Source of the DNA: Erythroxylum novogranatense | Taxonomy: Eukaryota; Streptophyta; Magnoliopsida; Malpighiales; Erythroxylaceae | NCBI GenBank assembly: GCA_029891385.1 | Contig: CM057230.1 | Coordinates: 47,595,414-47,659,413 of the forward strand | Direction of reading: 5' to 3' | Length of the DNA: 64,000 nucleotides | Part shown: positions 47,890 to 59,181 of the stretch, piece after piece | Layout of the letters: each line of letters begins with the position of its first letter | How positions within the stretch are numbered: the stretch's first letter is position 1 | Notes under the pieces: model-generated | Told to the model about the DNA's origin: nothing | Seen by the model: only the letters and a program-made list of their open reading frames with translations | Databases searched by the model: none | Position numbers and translations under genes: made by a program

Positions 47890-48575
47890 CAATTTAATTG
47901 TGAAGGTACTAAATTGTCACAATTCCCATTGTATTAGTGACACAAAAATAAATCATCACAGTTAATCCAAACAATAGTATCAATCAATTATTTTGTCACA
48001 ATAAACCTCATATCTGTGACGAAATAATACTTAGGCACAAAAAAATTGTCACTAAATTACAAATAGTAGTGACCACAGTTATAGTTTGGTGATTGTGGCA
48101 ATATTAAATAGACACTAATTAATTGAATATTTATTGACAAAAGTTTTCATCACAACAAGTAAAATATTGTGTGACAATAAACCGTTTCGTCATAACAAGA
48201 AAAAAAATATTAGTGACCAAACTATGTTTTGTCACAACAAATAGAAAATATTAGTTACTAACATATGTTTTGTCACAATTACAATTTATTCCTACCAAAA
48301 TTATTTTGGCGTCAAATTGCATAGGCATTTAATGACAAAACTTAGTGATAAAAGAAAAGTTGTCATCGTTAATATATTAATAGTGACAACTTAATTGTGA
48401 AAGATACTAAATTGTCACAATTAATATTGTATTAGTGACAAAAAAAAATAAATCATCACAACTAATCTAAACAATAGTATCAATCAATTATCTTGTCACA
48501 AAAAACCTCGTATTTGTGACGAAACAATAGTTAGTCACTAATAAATTTTCACTAAATATCTTAACTCTTGTAGTG
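47890..48575. mobile_element. CACTA-type transposon remnant, right part
   Basis: Ends in CTCTTGTAGTG, the inverse of the CACTACAAGAG terminus of En/Spm (CACTA) elements. Inside are subterminal repeats with TTTTCGTCACAACAAG and TAGTGACAA motifs and two related ~180-bp blocks (47895-48080 and 48400-48573). No transposase is seen. Confidence 0.65.
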
Positions 48576-48772
48576 AAATGACATTATGATTGTTTTGTAA
48601 TTGTTGAAATTGCAAATTGTTGGAGTGTGTTTTGTGTTAATTATTATATATGTTGAATGTTTTGAATTGTTAGCTTTTGACTTATATAGAATGAGTTATA
48701 TTATATAAGATGGATATGCATATTGTCATTGTGTACTGAAATTATGTGTTATTTGTTTTTGTGTATAGATAA

Positions 48773-49636
48773 ATGGAAGGAAATTCAAATAATCCTGATC
48801 AACCTACTTTAGGAAGATACAGTGATTCAGCTTGGGCTCACACTGATACAGTTCCCGGTCAAAAGAATCATACCGTTTGCTTGTTTTGTAACAAGCATTT
48901 GAAAGGTGGAGGAATTACTCGATTGAAAAGACATTTAGTTGGGGTTAAAAGAGTTGTGGAAGCATGTAAAAAGGTAAGTCATGATGTGAAGTGTTAGATG
49001 AAAACATTGCTTGATGAACATCAATTTGAGAAAGATAGAAGGGAAAGATTGAATTTTGAAATTGGTAGTGGAAGTTCGTTTTCTGGTTTCCATGGTGATT
49101 ATGGAAATGTTGAAGGTGGAATTGGTAGTGGTAATGGTAGTGTTCCATCTCCGCCTCAGGATCATGAAGAATCTGATGTGAGGAAGAGAAGGCAGGTGAC
49201 TAGTTTCTTTGCACCATGAACAACTCCTGGAAGCAGCTAGATGGTGGTATGATACAAGTTCGTCATTCAATGCTTCTTAGTCTTATTATTATCAACCTAT
49301 GATAGATGCAATAGCCTCTCATAGTTCAGGATACAAAGGGCCATCGATTGATGACTTAAGAGGTAAATTTTTGAGTTGTATTGTTTCTGAAATTAGTACT
49401 AATTTGGCTGAAAGAAGAGTAAGTTGGGGTACTTATAGATGTTCAATTATGTGTGATGGTTAGAAAAATATGAGACAAGAGCCTATTATAAATTTTTTTG
49501 TTTATTTTTCAAATGACTCTTTGTTTTTGAAATCTATTGATGCATCTGGCCTTATTAGAAATGCTGAGACTTTGTTTAGGATATTTGATGAAGTTGTGAA
49601 TGAATTACTGCCGAAAAATGTGAGTGACCAATGAGA
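48773..49636 (+). pseudogene. hAT-like transposase (BED finger plus DUF659)
   Basis: Starts MEGNSNNPDQPTLGRYSDSA. A BED zinc finger follows (NHTVCLFCNKHLKGG, RLKRHLVG). The frame passes a stop at 48995 into MKTLLDEHQFEKDRRERLNF and stops again at 49217. A DUF659-like region is then readable (PMIDAIASHSSGYKGPSIDD, RCSIMCDG, FLKSIDASGLIRNAETLF). It ends abruptly at about 49636 where LTR-like sequence starts, so the catalytic RNase H-like fold and dimerisation domain are missing. This is a relic of the domain architecture common in plant hAT-derived proteins. Confidence 0.8.
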
Positions 49637-52600
49637 GGCTTATAAATGCTTCTTTATGCTCATGCATAGTATGCCATACACATATATTTGTGACTAGTGA
49701 ATTTATCTGTATATGAAAATACTTGTACATGCATTCATGAATAATTCCGGGTATAATTAGATTGATTTGTGAATTTTTTAGAATTATGAATGTTAGACAT
49801 GGGAAATATTAGTGATCAGTAGAAGTATGGTGTTTGGGGATTTGGGAATTGTAGACAATAGGAAAAAGAAATTAAAAGAGAGATTTGGAGATGGTTGGAT
49901 TATAAAGATGTTAGTTAAGGGAGTTAGTTTCAAAAGAAACTAAGTTAGAACTTAGGTATGGGGAAAGTGACAAGTGTCACTTAGGCTTTTATACTCTTGC
50001 TAGAAGTAGGTTACTATTCTTTGAGAGTTGACAGGTTAAGTCTTGTCCAAGTCCCTTCTTTATTATCATCTTTTTCAAACTTCCTTTTGAAACACAGAGT
50101 TTTCCATCAAATACTTTCTAAGAGACTTCTGTGTTTTTCCTTTCCTTCACCAAACCTACTTTGCCATTTGTGTCCTCTACCTTTAGAAAAAGAGAAGTTG
50201 GTCAATGTACTCAGTGAAGTACGTAAAACGTATGGAGTTTAGGACTTAAAGATTTAGGAGTTTTCAGTAAGTAAGTAGTGAAGAAATCCTTTAGAGTTGG
50301 GGATTTGTGAAAAAAAGTTGATAAATTACTGTCATTTGCATGAAAATGACATTTATGTGTTTGTTCATAAATACTAGGTGGTTGGGAGGAAATAAATTCA
50401 GTTATAGTGTTAAATTAGTCTTTTAAAAAAATTTTGGTGTTTTGGTGATGTAAAATATTGAAAGGTTAAAAATCTGGAAAAATGTTCACTGAATGTGCTT
50501 TAGTATGTTTGCCATAAATTTTCCTCTAGTTGTCCAAAAGAGATGATTCTTTATTTGGATTAAACTAGAGATATATGGCTACATTTCTTATGGAGACATC
50601 GAATTTCAGTTCTGTATCTAAAAGTCTCAAAATTTTATGAAGTTATGAGGTTGGTCCAGTACATTGGTGTGTGTGTGAAAATTTTGTCTTCGAACTTTAG
50701 GGGCAAATTTGGGATTGATATAAAGATATTTTAGCCAAGATGCCTTCTGGAAAGTTGTAGATCTTTCTTTTATATTATCAAAGGTATATAGTATGAAAAT
50801 TTTAGACATCGGAGTCAAAAGTTATGATTCTTATAAGTGGAGACATTCAGGGGAAGAAATGAGACGGAAGAAAATGAGACGGAAGAAAATGAGACGGAAG
50901 AAATGAGACGGAAGAAAATGAGACGAAAGAAAATGAGATGATAGAAATGAGATGGCGGAGATGAGACGGAAGAAATGAGACGGAAGAAAATGAGACGATG
51001 GAAATGAGACGATAGAACTAAGACGAAAGGAAAGTGAGACGATGCAATAGTGAGACGATACAAAAGTCAAACGATAGAATTAGCCTTTGAAGTCTTCATA
51101 AAAGTTGTATATCTCGAAAGCCTCGTTCCAATAGTCTAAAAATGAAGTCATTCTGACACCTGTAATGAGAGTTATGGCAATTGCGCCAAGAAATGTACAA
51201 TATGCATAAGAACATGAACATATTGGATTCATTTAGCCATAACTTCTTCTCTAGACATCCAAATGATTTGATTCATGAACCATTAGATTCTTAAGACATT
51301 TATCTACATCTCCAGTAAGAATAGTAGCGATCTAGAATGAATGGAGAAAGATTGATTGAAAATATTGGGACAGATGTAGTGAGTGTGGTATTAAAGGAGT
51401 ATGAACTAGTGTTATTCTACTAAACATACTTCAGTATTTTGATGATATTTTGATCTGTAGGATTCCAATTGAGGTGATTTTTAATTTGGAATAAACTAGA
51501 GAAATACGACTACAAATATCATGAAGAATCTTAATCTTGATTCAATTTCTAAGGTGTCCAATTGCTTGATGGAAGTTGTATATAGAAAACTGTTTTGATT
51601 AAGAACAGTCAGAAAAAACTTGAGATATATCTTCCATATTACTGAACCAAATTGGGTGATTTTGGTGTCAATGGAAATATAAGACTTAGGGGAACACCTT
51701 TTTAGAAGAGAGTATGACCAAATTACCTCAGTTTCACCTTTTGATTGTATGTGAACAGTAGACCCAAAGGGGTGTTTTGGAAAGTCTGAAAGTAAGCTAG
51801 TGAGTAATGAATTGAGTTTTCAATGGTTCCAATGAGGCACAAACCTAAGTTTTAGTTATACTTAGATGAGTTTTGGTATGAGGATAGTGTTGTGAAGACT
51901 TTTTGGAGTGATACCCGAGATTATCATGGACATGCATTATACATAATTCATTTCATACATGTGCATTATTGAATACTCTTAATGGTGCAAATTGTGATAT
52001 CGTGTATGCTATTTGTTATAGAGGAGCAAATGGAACGTTAACTTCCAGACGTTGTCAGATCTTCTAAGCATTAGCTTCGAGAGCAACCTGTGAGTCAATC
52101 TAGATGATTCTTAGGATTGATTTGCTTTGAATTATTTGAGGTGTTAGCTTCCAATTATAAATTGTTTGTGATTTGATTTGAATTCCGGACTTAAAGTCCG
52201 AGGAGTTTGTTATGTTAATATGGGTATTGGAAGTGCTTTGTTTTGATCTGAAATCCTGTATGATGTGTGAATTCTCAACGAGAGTTGAATGCCGGACTTA
52301 GGTCTAATGATAATGAGTTTCTGATTAACTATCACGTGCGATTATCTGATATGACATAATCAGTATGTGGTGAATTTCAAAAAATGCATGCTCAGATAAA
52401 GTTGTTGTGACTTGAGTGGCCAATGAAGCACTTCCACATAGAGCTTTGCTCCGTGATATATGTTTTGTGTACAGAGCTATGCTCTGTGATTCTATTTTGA
52501 CTGAGCCCTATGAGCCAGTAATTGTGTATAAGTATGTGATAGGCACTCGGTCACAATAAGAACAACGAATGTGAGTCTCATGCATATAACATTAGAAGAT

Positions 52601-53045
52601 TGAATCCATTGAATGAATATTTGTGAAATATGTGACATGTGTGTTAGATCCGGTGAACTCATCAATGATGGTTCACTCATTGAGTTTGCAAAACTCATCA
52701 AAATTGCAACGTTGTCTTTTCAGGACAGAGGGGCGATTCACTTCACTAAGGGACTCCACTGTCGTGTAGATTGTGTTTTGGCGAGTGAGGTCATGGCTCA
52801 AAGGTCAGTCAGTTGGGACTCTTGGATGGCTTAGATAGATTTGATACACTTCCTCTTTCATATAGGATTTTTGTATTAGGTTTTTGATGATGTACATAAG
52901 GAAAAACGTGAAAGACACAATGTAATCATCGATTTTGTTAAAAGAAATTAGGAAAGAGTGGTTTAAACAAAAAAAATATATTGTGATTTTTTTATGATTC
53001 CTTATAAGTGAATATTGATATGATGCCATATGAAGTTAATGTAGT
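49637..53045 (+). mobile_element. Chromovirus LTR/5'-leader-like sequence
   Basis: About 3.4 kb without coding capacity between the hAT relic and the chromovirus gag. Blocks such as TCAAAAGTTATGATTC and TCATAAAAGTTGTATATCTC resemble the giant LTRs in style, and a GAGACGGAAG array lies at 50853-51062. A CGGACTTAAAGTCCG palindrome is at 52186-52200. Its right part holds an acceptor-like GTCTTTTCAG (about 52723). I could not fix LTR ends, PBS or TSD, so the split into LTR and leader is uncertain. Confidence 0.4.
50853..51062. repeat. GAGACGGAAGAAAAT array
   Basis: About 14 units of 13-15 bp (GAGACGGAAGAAAT, GAGACGATAGAA), decaying towards the right. It occupies the position of the CG-rich arrays in the giant LTRs: directly after AAAAGTTATGATTC and before a TCTTCATAAAAGTTG block. 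Confidence 0.85.
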
Positions 53046-53053
53046 GTTCGAAC

Positions 53054-53268
53054 ACAACTTATCCTTAACGTAGGATATGTACCGGAATGACCTCCGGGCA
53101 TCCCAGTGTGTACCCTGCAGTAAGGGGGCACTAAATGCAACAAAACCTTGAGGTCTCGAGTTCGAGTACCAAAGAGGACAATACCTTTGAAGGTTGTGGT
53201 CGCATGCCAATTTGAGGTACGCTGGGCCTAGTTCGCCTCGGTAAACAAAATACGGACCCAACATTAAA
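53054..53268. mobile_element. Short TG...CA sequence with box-B-like motif
   Basis: Begins TGTTCGAACACAAC and ends GGACCCAACA. It contains CCTTGAGGTCTCGAGTTCGA followed by GTACCAAAGAGGACAATACC, closely matching a module in the 377-bp element at 55360-55736. No TSD found. It may be the end of the chromovirus leader or a separate small element. Confidence 0.35.
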
Positions 53269-53280
53269 AAACTTGAGGTA

Positions 53281-55287
53281 TGCGGGACCTAACAACCTAG
53301 CTTACCAGTGGTGGAAGACTGTTCCAAGCAGTACCACCAGGCCTTGCCAATTGAAGTGGGAAGACTTTTTAAGGGTCTTCAAAGACAACTATATACCCAA
53401 GATCTATTTAGACATGAAGATGCAAGAGTTCTTAGAATTGAAGCAGGGCAAGATGTTAGTGGCTGAGTATGAGGTCAAATTCAATGAGTTGATGGGTTAT
53501 ACTACTACTCTGATTCCTACAGAAGAAGACAAGTGCAGGAGATTTAAGAATGGGCTTAATATGGATATCAGAACAAGGTTGGCAAAATCAGATATGGGCA
53601 TTTTCACTGAGTTAAGAGCTGCCTTAATTAGAATTGAACAGCTGATGAAAGAGAAACAAGTAGAGACTAGGCAAGGGTCCAGAGGAAAGAGGTCTAGTGA
53701 GAGTCCGGGCAGTTCTGGCAGGAGCTTCATTAAGCGCTAGAATGGAGCAATCAGATCATCAGGTAGATCCAGGCAGTCAGGATCTAGGCAGAGGGGCAGG
53801 TTGTCACAGACTGACAGTGGAAGAGGCTCAGCTCAGAATCAATTTTCAGTTTATGAATATTGTGAGAGGAGGCATAGTGGTGAGTGTTGGAGATCGATTG
53901 GAGATTATTTTAAATGCGGCTCCATGGACCACCAGATCAGAGAATGCCCAGATATGTTGGAAACTCAGTTTGCTGTCAGTGGACGATCTGGGAGTAATAT
54001 GACAGTCTAGCAGAGCAGAGGTAGTGGATCTAGACAGAGAGGTCGAGGTAGAGGCAGGGGAGAGTTGGGAGTTCTTCCTTGAGGAATGAGTGAAAAGGCA
54101 ATGGACCGCAATCCCAAGCTAGGGTATACGCTATGACTAGGCAGAGGCCGAAGACTCACCAGATGTAGTAGCAGGTGCGCTTTCTATTTATGACTTTGAG
54201 GCATTTGCACTACTAGATCCTAGATCCACACACTCCTTTATCGTACCAAATTTGGCATATAGATTGCATTATGGTAGGGAGTTACTACAATATGGATTAG
54301 AGGTGAGTACACCTCTAAGTAGTACTACTGTTTTAGGAGAGGTTTGCAAGGAGTGCTCGATTAAGATTGATCAAGTAGAGCTGGAGGTAAACCTTATTAT
54401 ATTACAGTTGAGGGAGATAGATGTGATCCTAGGCATAGATTGGCTCATTGCCCATAGGGCCATCGTGAACTGCTACACTAAGGAGGTAGTACTGGAATCT
54501 CCTGGTCATCTGAGGGTAGTACTCAGAGGAGCTAGTTAGGTAGTGCCAGCTAAGATGATATCATTCATGAGTGCTTTGAGGTTGATGCAGGGAGGATGTG
54601 AGGCTCATTTGTCACACATCATTAACACTAGGGTTAAGCAGAGAGTACAAGATATGCCAGTGGTTAGGGAATTCCTAGATGTGTTTTCCTAAGAGTTACC
54701 TAGTTTACCACCAGATCAGGAAATAAAGTTCACAATTGATCTGGTTCCAGGTATTGCTCCTATATCCATTCCTCCATATAGGATGGCACCTGTGGAATTG
54801 AAAGAGCTAAAGGCTCAGTTGCAAGAGTTATTGGAAAAGGGCTTCATAAGGCCTAGTGTTTCGCCTTGGGGAGCTCCAGTGCTGTTTGTGAAGAAGAAGG
54901 ATGGGACTTTGAGGTTATGCATTGATTATAGGCAACTAAACCAGGTGACAGTGAAGGACAAGTATCCGTTGCCTAGGATTGATAATTTGTTTGATCAGTT
55001 ACAAGGAGCTCAGGTATTTACTAAGTTGGATATGAGCTCAGGGTATTATCAGTTGAAGATAGCAGAGGATGATATCCCTAAGAGTGCATTCAGGAGCAGG
55101 TATGGGCACTATGAGTTCCTAGTGATGCCATTTGGACTGACTAATGCCCCGGCAGCTTTTATGGCCTTGATGAATAAGGTATTTCAGCCCTACCTGGATC
55201 GATTTGTGATAGCGTTCATTGATGATATCTTGGTGTATTCGAAGAGCAGAAAGGAGCAAGTTGAGCATCTGAGAGTCATCTTACATA
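53281..55287 (+). pseudogene. Ty3/gypsy chromovirus gag-protease-RT fragment (Tekay/Del-like)
   Basis: Gag C-terminal half (LAYQWWKTVPSS, FLELKQGKMLVAEYEVKFNE); a degenerate zinc knuckle (KCGSMDHQIREC) near 53910; protease with altered active site (LDPRSTHSFI, near 54215) and VILGIDWL; then [37 protein letters not shown], the catalytic FIDDILVYS and VEHLRVIL, where it stops at about 55287. Stops lie at 53738, 54537 and near 54690, plus frame changes in the Arg/Gly-rich linker. RNase H, integrase and chromodomain are missing. The end is a direct junction to copia RT. Confidence 0.85.
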
Positions 55288-57123
55288 TCTACCACCAGGT
55301 CTAAAAGTCAAAGGGTGTAAATGGATCTACAAAAAGAAAAGGGGATCGGATGGAAAGGTTGTTGGATCCAGGTGGATTTTAACCCCACGAAGGGGACCCA
55401 CCACCAGACCCAGGTACTCCACCACCCCATTAATTGGTATTGTCCTCTTTGGTCAAGGGTGAGCCACGACTCGAACCCAAGACCTCAAGGTTTTATTCCA
55501 CTTAGTGGACGCCTCCACTACCATTGAGCCAATCCCTATTAATTGGTATTGTCCTCTTTGGTCAAGGGTGAGCCACGACTCGAACACCCTTGACCAAAGA
55601 GGACAATACCAATTAATGGGGTGGTGGAGTACCTGGGTCTGGTGGTGGGTCCCCTTCGTGGGGTTAAAATCCACCCAGATCCATGGGTCAAGTGGTGGGT
55701 CCCCTTCGTGGGGTTAAAATCCACCCGGATCCAACAAAGGTAGAGACCTTTAAAGCTAGATTGGTAGCTAAAGGCTATACTCAAAAGGAGGGTATAGACT
55801 ATGAGGAGACTTTTTCTCCGGTTGCCATGCTTAAGTCCATCAGGATTCTTTTGGCCATAGCAGCCTATTTCGATTATGAAATATGACAAATGGATATCAA
55901 CACTGCATTTTTAATGGGATCTTGAGGAGACCATTTATATAGCCCAACCAGAAGGATTCATTGAGCCAAGTAATGAGAATAAGGTTGGCAAGTTGCAAAG
56001 GTCCATTTATGGACTTAAGCAGGCATCTAGGTCTTGGAACATTAGGTTTGATAAGGCTATCAAAACCTATGGGTTCATACAAAACCTATATGAGCCTTGT
56101 GTTTATAAAAAAAATACAAGAAGGTAAGGTTACTTTCCTAATCCTGTATGTTGATGACATTCTGCTCATTAGGAATGATGTGGGAATGTTATCTGAAGTT
56201 AAGGGATGGCTGAATGAACAGTTTTCAATGAAGGATTTGGGAGAGGCTACCTATGTTCTAGGGATTAAACTTATAAGGGATCGAAAGAACAAGCAGATAG
56301 CTTTGTCTCAACTAACCTACATTGAGAATATGCTCAATAAGTTTGCCATGCAAGATTCCAATAGGGGTTTTACTCCTACTAGACATGGAATCAAACTTTC
56401 AAAGGAATGAGCACCTAAAACCTAAGAGGAGGTTGAACGCATGCGTAACATTCCATATGCTTCGGTAGTTGGTAGTTTGATGTATGCAATGTTGTGCACT
56501 AGACCAGATATCTATTACAGTGGGGTTTGTAGCGATTTCACCAATCCAGAATGGAACATTGAATCATGGTTAAGTGTATACTTAAGTATCTTCATAGGAC
56601 GAAGAACTTAATGCTTGTTTACTATAGAAGTAATCTTATTCCGACATGATATACAGATTCTGATTTCCAATCAGATGTTGATTCAAGGAAATCAACTTCT
56701 AGTTCTATATTTACTTTAGGAGGTGGAGCCATAGTTTGGAGGAGTGTCGAGCAATCTTGTATTGTGATTCAACTATAGAGGTTGAGTATATTCTTGCTTG
56801 TGAAGCAAAGAAGGAAGCGATTTGGCTCGGAAGTTCCTAAATGATTTGGAGGTAGTTCGAGAGGCGTAAAAGGCCATTACACTTTATTGTGATAATAGTG
56901 GGCGTTGGCTAATTCTAAAGAACCTCGAAACCACAAAGCTGCCAAACACATTGAGCGAAAGTATCATCTTATAAGGGAGATAATACAACGTGGAGAAGTG
57001 GACGTGGTAAAGATTCCCACCGAGCAAAACCTTGCTGATCCGTTCATAAAGACATTGACTCAAAAGAGCTTTGAGGGTCACCTAGAAGGGATGGGAATGA
57101 GGGATATGTCAAACTTGCTTTAG
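55288..57123 (+). pseudogene. Ty1/copia RT-RNase H fragment
   Basis: Starts inside the RT with [19 protein letters not shown] (to 55359), is split by the 377-bp insertion, and resumes at 55742 with [20 protein letters not shown]. It continues through [19 protein letters not shown], the catalytic LYVDDILLIRND (about 56150), and RNase H remnants ending HIERKYHLIREIIQRGEVDV and GHLEGMGMRDMSNLL (stop 57121). Frameshift near 55920 and several stops between 56408 and 56880. Gag, protease and integrase are absent. Confidence 0.88.
55360..55736. mobile_element. 377-bp foldback element with pol III-like boxes
   Basis: Ends TGTTGGATCC...GGATCCAACA; TSD AAGGT at 55355-55359 and 55737-55741. Long inverted arms: 55360-55460 pairs with 55586-55736, the right arm having about 51 bp duplicated at its end. 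The minus strand of the middle carries TGGCTCAATGGTAG (box A-like) and GGGTTCGAGTCG (box B-like) about 55 nt apart. No coding. It could be a SINE-derived module caught in a foldback, or two opposite insertions of one short element. Confidence 0.75.
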
Positions 57124-57137
57124 GGAAAGTGGGAGAT
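57124..57137 (+). promoter_or_regulatory. Copia polypurine tract
   Basis: GGAAAGTGGGAGAT directly before the LTR start TGTTGGAG. Confidence 0.75.
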
Positions 57138-57280
57138 TGTTGGAGTTATGTAAATATAGTGCCCTGGAAAGCAAGTGTATTTACATGTAACTTTATCTTC
57201 TTCAATTACAATTTTGTAATGAAAATATTTATTATTAATAAAACAAAAGAGTTTGGTTTTATCTGTATGAGCATTATATA
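57138..57280 (+). mobile_element. Copia 3' LTR, first part
   Basis: Begins TGTTGGAGTTATG after the PPT. Interrupted after 143 bp by the S2 solo LTR at TSD ATATA; continues at 62280. Confidence 0.8.
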
Positions 57281-58340
57281 TGTTGGACCCCGAACTTTCG
57301 GTGGAAATTAGGAATATTAAAATGGAATTAAATGAGTGTGTTTGTATAGGTATTGTGTTATAGATGTTATTGTACTTAAAGGAGATTGATGAGAAATGAA
57401 GTGATTGGTTTTGATGACTTTGAAATTTGAGTAGAGTTGTATGAGTTATGAAAGTTAAAATGAATTAGTTGATTGAAATAGGAGTTGAAAAGCAAGAAAT
57501 GATTGGTGAAAGTGTTATATTTTGGAGAATTAAGAAATTTGACTTTTTGGAGTAAAGAGTTGACTTTTGATTTAGGCAGATTTTGAGGAAATAATCTACA
57601 TGAAATTTGTAGATTATGTTGAGAGCTTTTCGTAGCCATAAAGTATGCTATTTTTCGATATCGGGATTGAAAGTTATGATATTTGAAAGTTAAGTGTATT
57701 TTGCCTTGGTTTGGAAAATGCTATTAAGAGTAAGATTGCGTATGACTTTTGTGAAAGAGAAATGTGTATGCGTATATCCTTTGGTGTTGAGTTTGATGTG
57801 TTGGAATGGTGTTTAGAGACTTCAATGGCAAATCTGTATTGATTTAGATTGATTTAGCCAAAGTGATCTTAATGAAAGTGGTAGATTATGTTTTTATCTT
57901 TCCATTGATATAAAGCACGAAAATATTGGACAAGGGAGTAGAAAGTTATGATTTTTAGAAGTTCTGATGCTATTTAGTGTGAAGCTGACCGACCAGTCAG
58001 CTTTGTGTGGAGTTTTTGACCCATTTAGAGGTCGATCTGATTCTTAAGGCCCTCATAAAAGTTGTAGAGGGTTCTTTTACCTTTCCATAGACACCAAGTT
58101 TGTTAAATTTGGAGTTCTGGATCAAAAGTTATGATGTTTGCAAGTTTTGGTACTATTGAGAAATTATCGATCAGTCATCTTTGTGCAAACTTTTGATTCC
58201 TTTAGTGTCCGAGCTTGCCTTTGAGTCCTGCTTGAAAATGGTAGAGCTGTCTCTTAGCTTTCCAACGAAACAAACCGCGCCTGATTTGGAGCTCGGAGTC
58301 AAAAGTTATGAGGGTTTGAAGTTTGAAGGTCGGATTGGGT

Positions 58341-58500
58341 GCCGACCGACCTCTGATGGCCGAGCCGATCTCTGTTGGCCGACCGACCTCTGATGGCCGA
58401 GCCGACCTCTGTTGGCCGACCGACCTCTGATGGCCGAGCTGACCTCTGTTGGCCGACCGACCTCTGATGGCCGACCGACCTCTGTTGGCCGACCGATCTT
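58341..58500. repeat. GGCCGACCGACCTCTG array in S2, 8 units
   Basis: Reverse-complement version of the X-family array with eight units, alternating CTCTGATGG and CTCTGTTGG. Confidence 0.85.
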
Positions 58501-59181
58501 CGTTCTGGCCGAGCTTTGATTTTTCTGGCCGAGCTCTAACCTCCCTTCACTCTTTTGAGCATAACGTCTTAGTCCGGCATCCGATCAATATGATTCTTTT
58601 TGCAAATTAAAGTAGAGAGATGAGGCTACAAATGTTATGAAGGAGCCGAGCTATAATGTAGCCTCTAAGACTTTCAAATATAGGTCGGAAGTTCAGTGTA
58701 GTGTTTAGTCCCAGTGTTGTAATGGCTGAGCAGTTTTTAGTATTTTGGAGATATCTCGACCGATAGAGCTCTGATTGAGTTGGTTCTTGTTGGTAATGAA
58801 AATAAAGACATGGGGCTACAAATGTTATGAAGGAGCCGAGATATAATTTAGCCTCTAAGACTTCCAAATATGGGTCGGAAGTTAGGGGTAGTGTTCAGCC
58901 TCGGGTATGAAGAACAGACTTCAGTATTTTGGAGATATCTTGAGCTATAGAGCTCCGATCGATCCGATTCTTGAAGCGATGGATTTGTAAGACATGGAGG
59001 AACATTTCTTTAGAAGAAAGTTTTATCAAATGACTTCATTTACCCGATCGAAATAATCAGACAAGATGTCAGTTTTAAAGACCAATGAAGGGGCAATTTT
59101 GGAAGTTTACTTAAAGGGTTAAGTTTATAGGCTTTAATGGAGGGGCTTATGGGTCATTCCCCATTCATTAAATGACATGGC

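Noticed and set aside
53054..53268. Complete small retroelement with TSD
   Set aside because: Ends look like TG...CA but no matching flanking duplication was found, so only a low-confidence entry was kept.
54783..55304. RT ORF as a possible endogenous pararetrovirus
   Set aside because: It is preceded by gag, a zinc knuckle and chromovirus-type protease in retrotransposon order; no movement protein or caulimovirid coat motif is seen.
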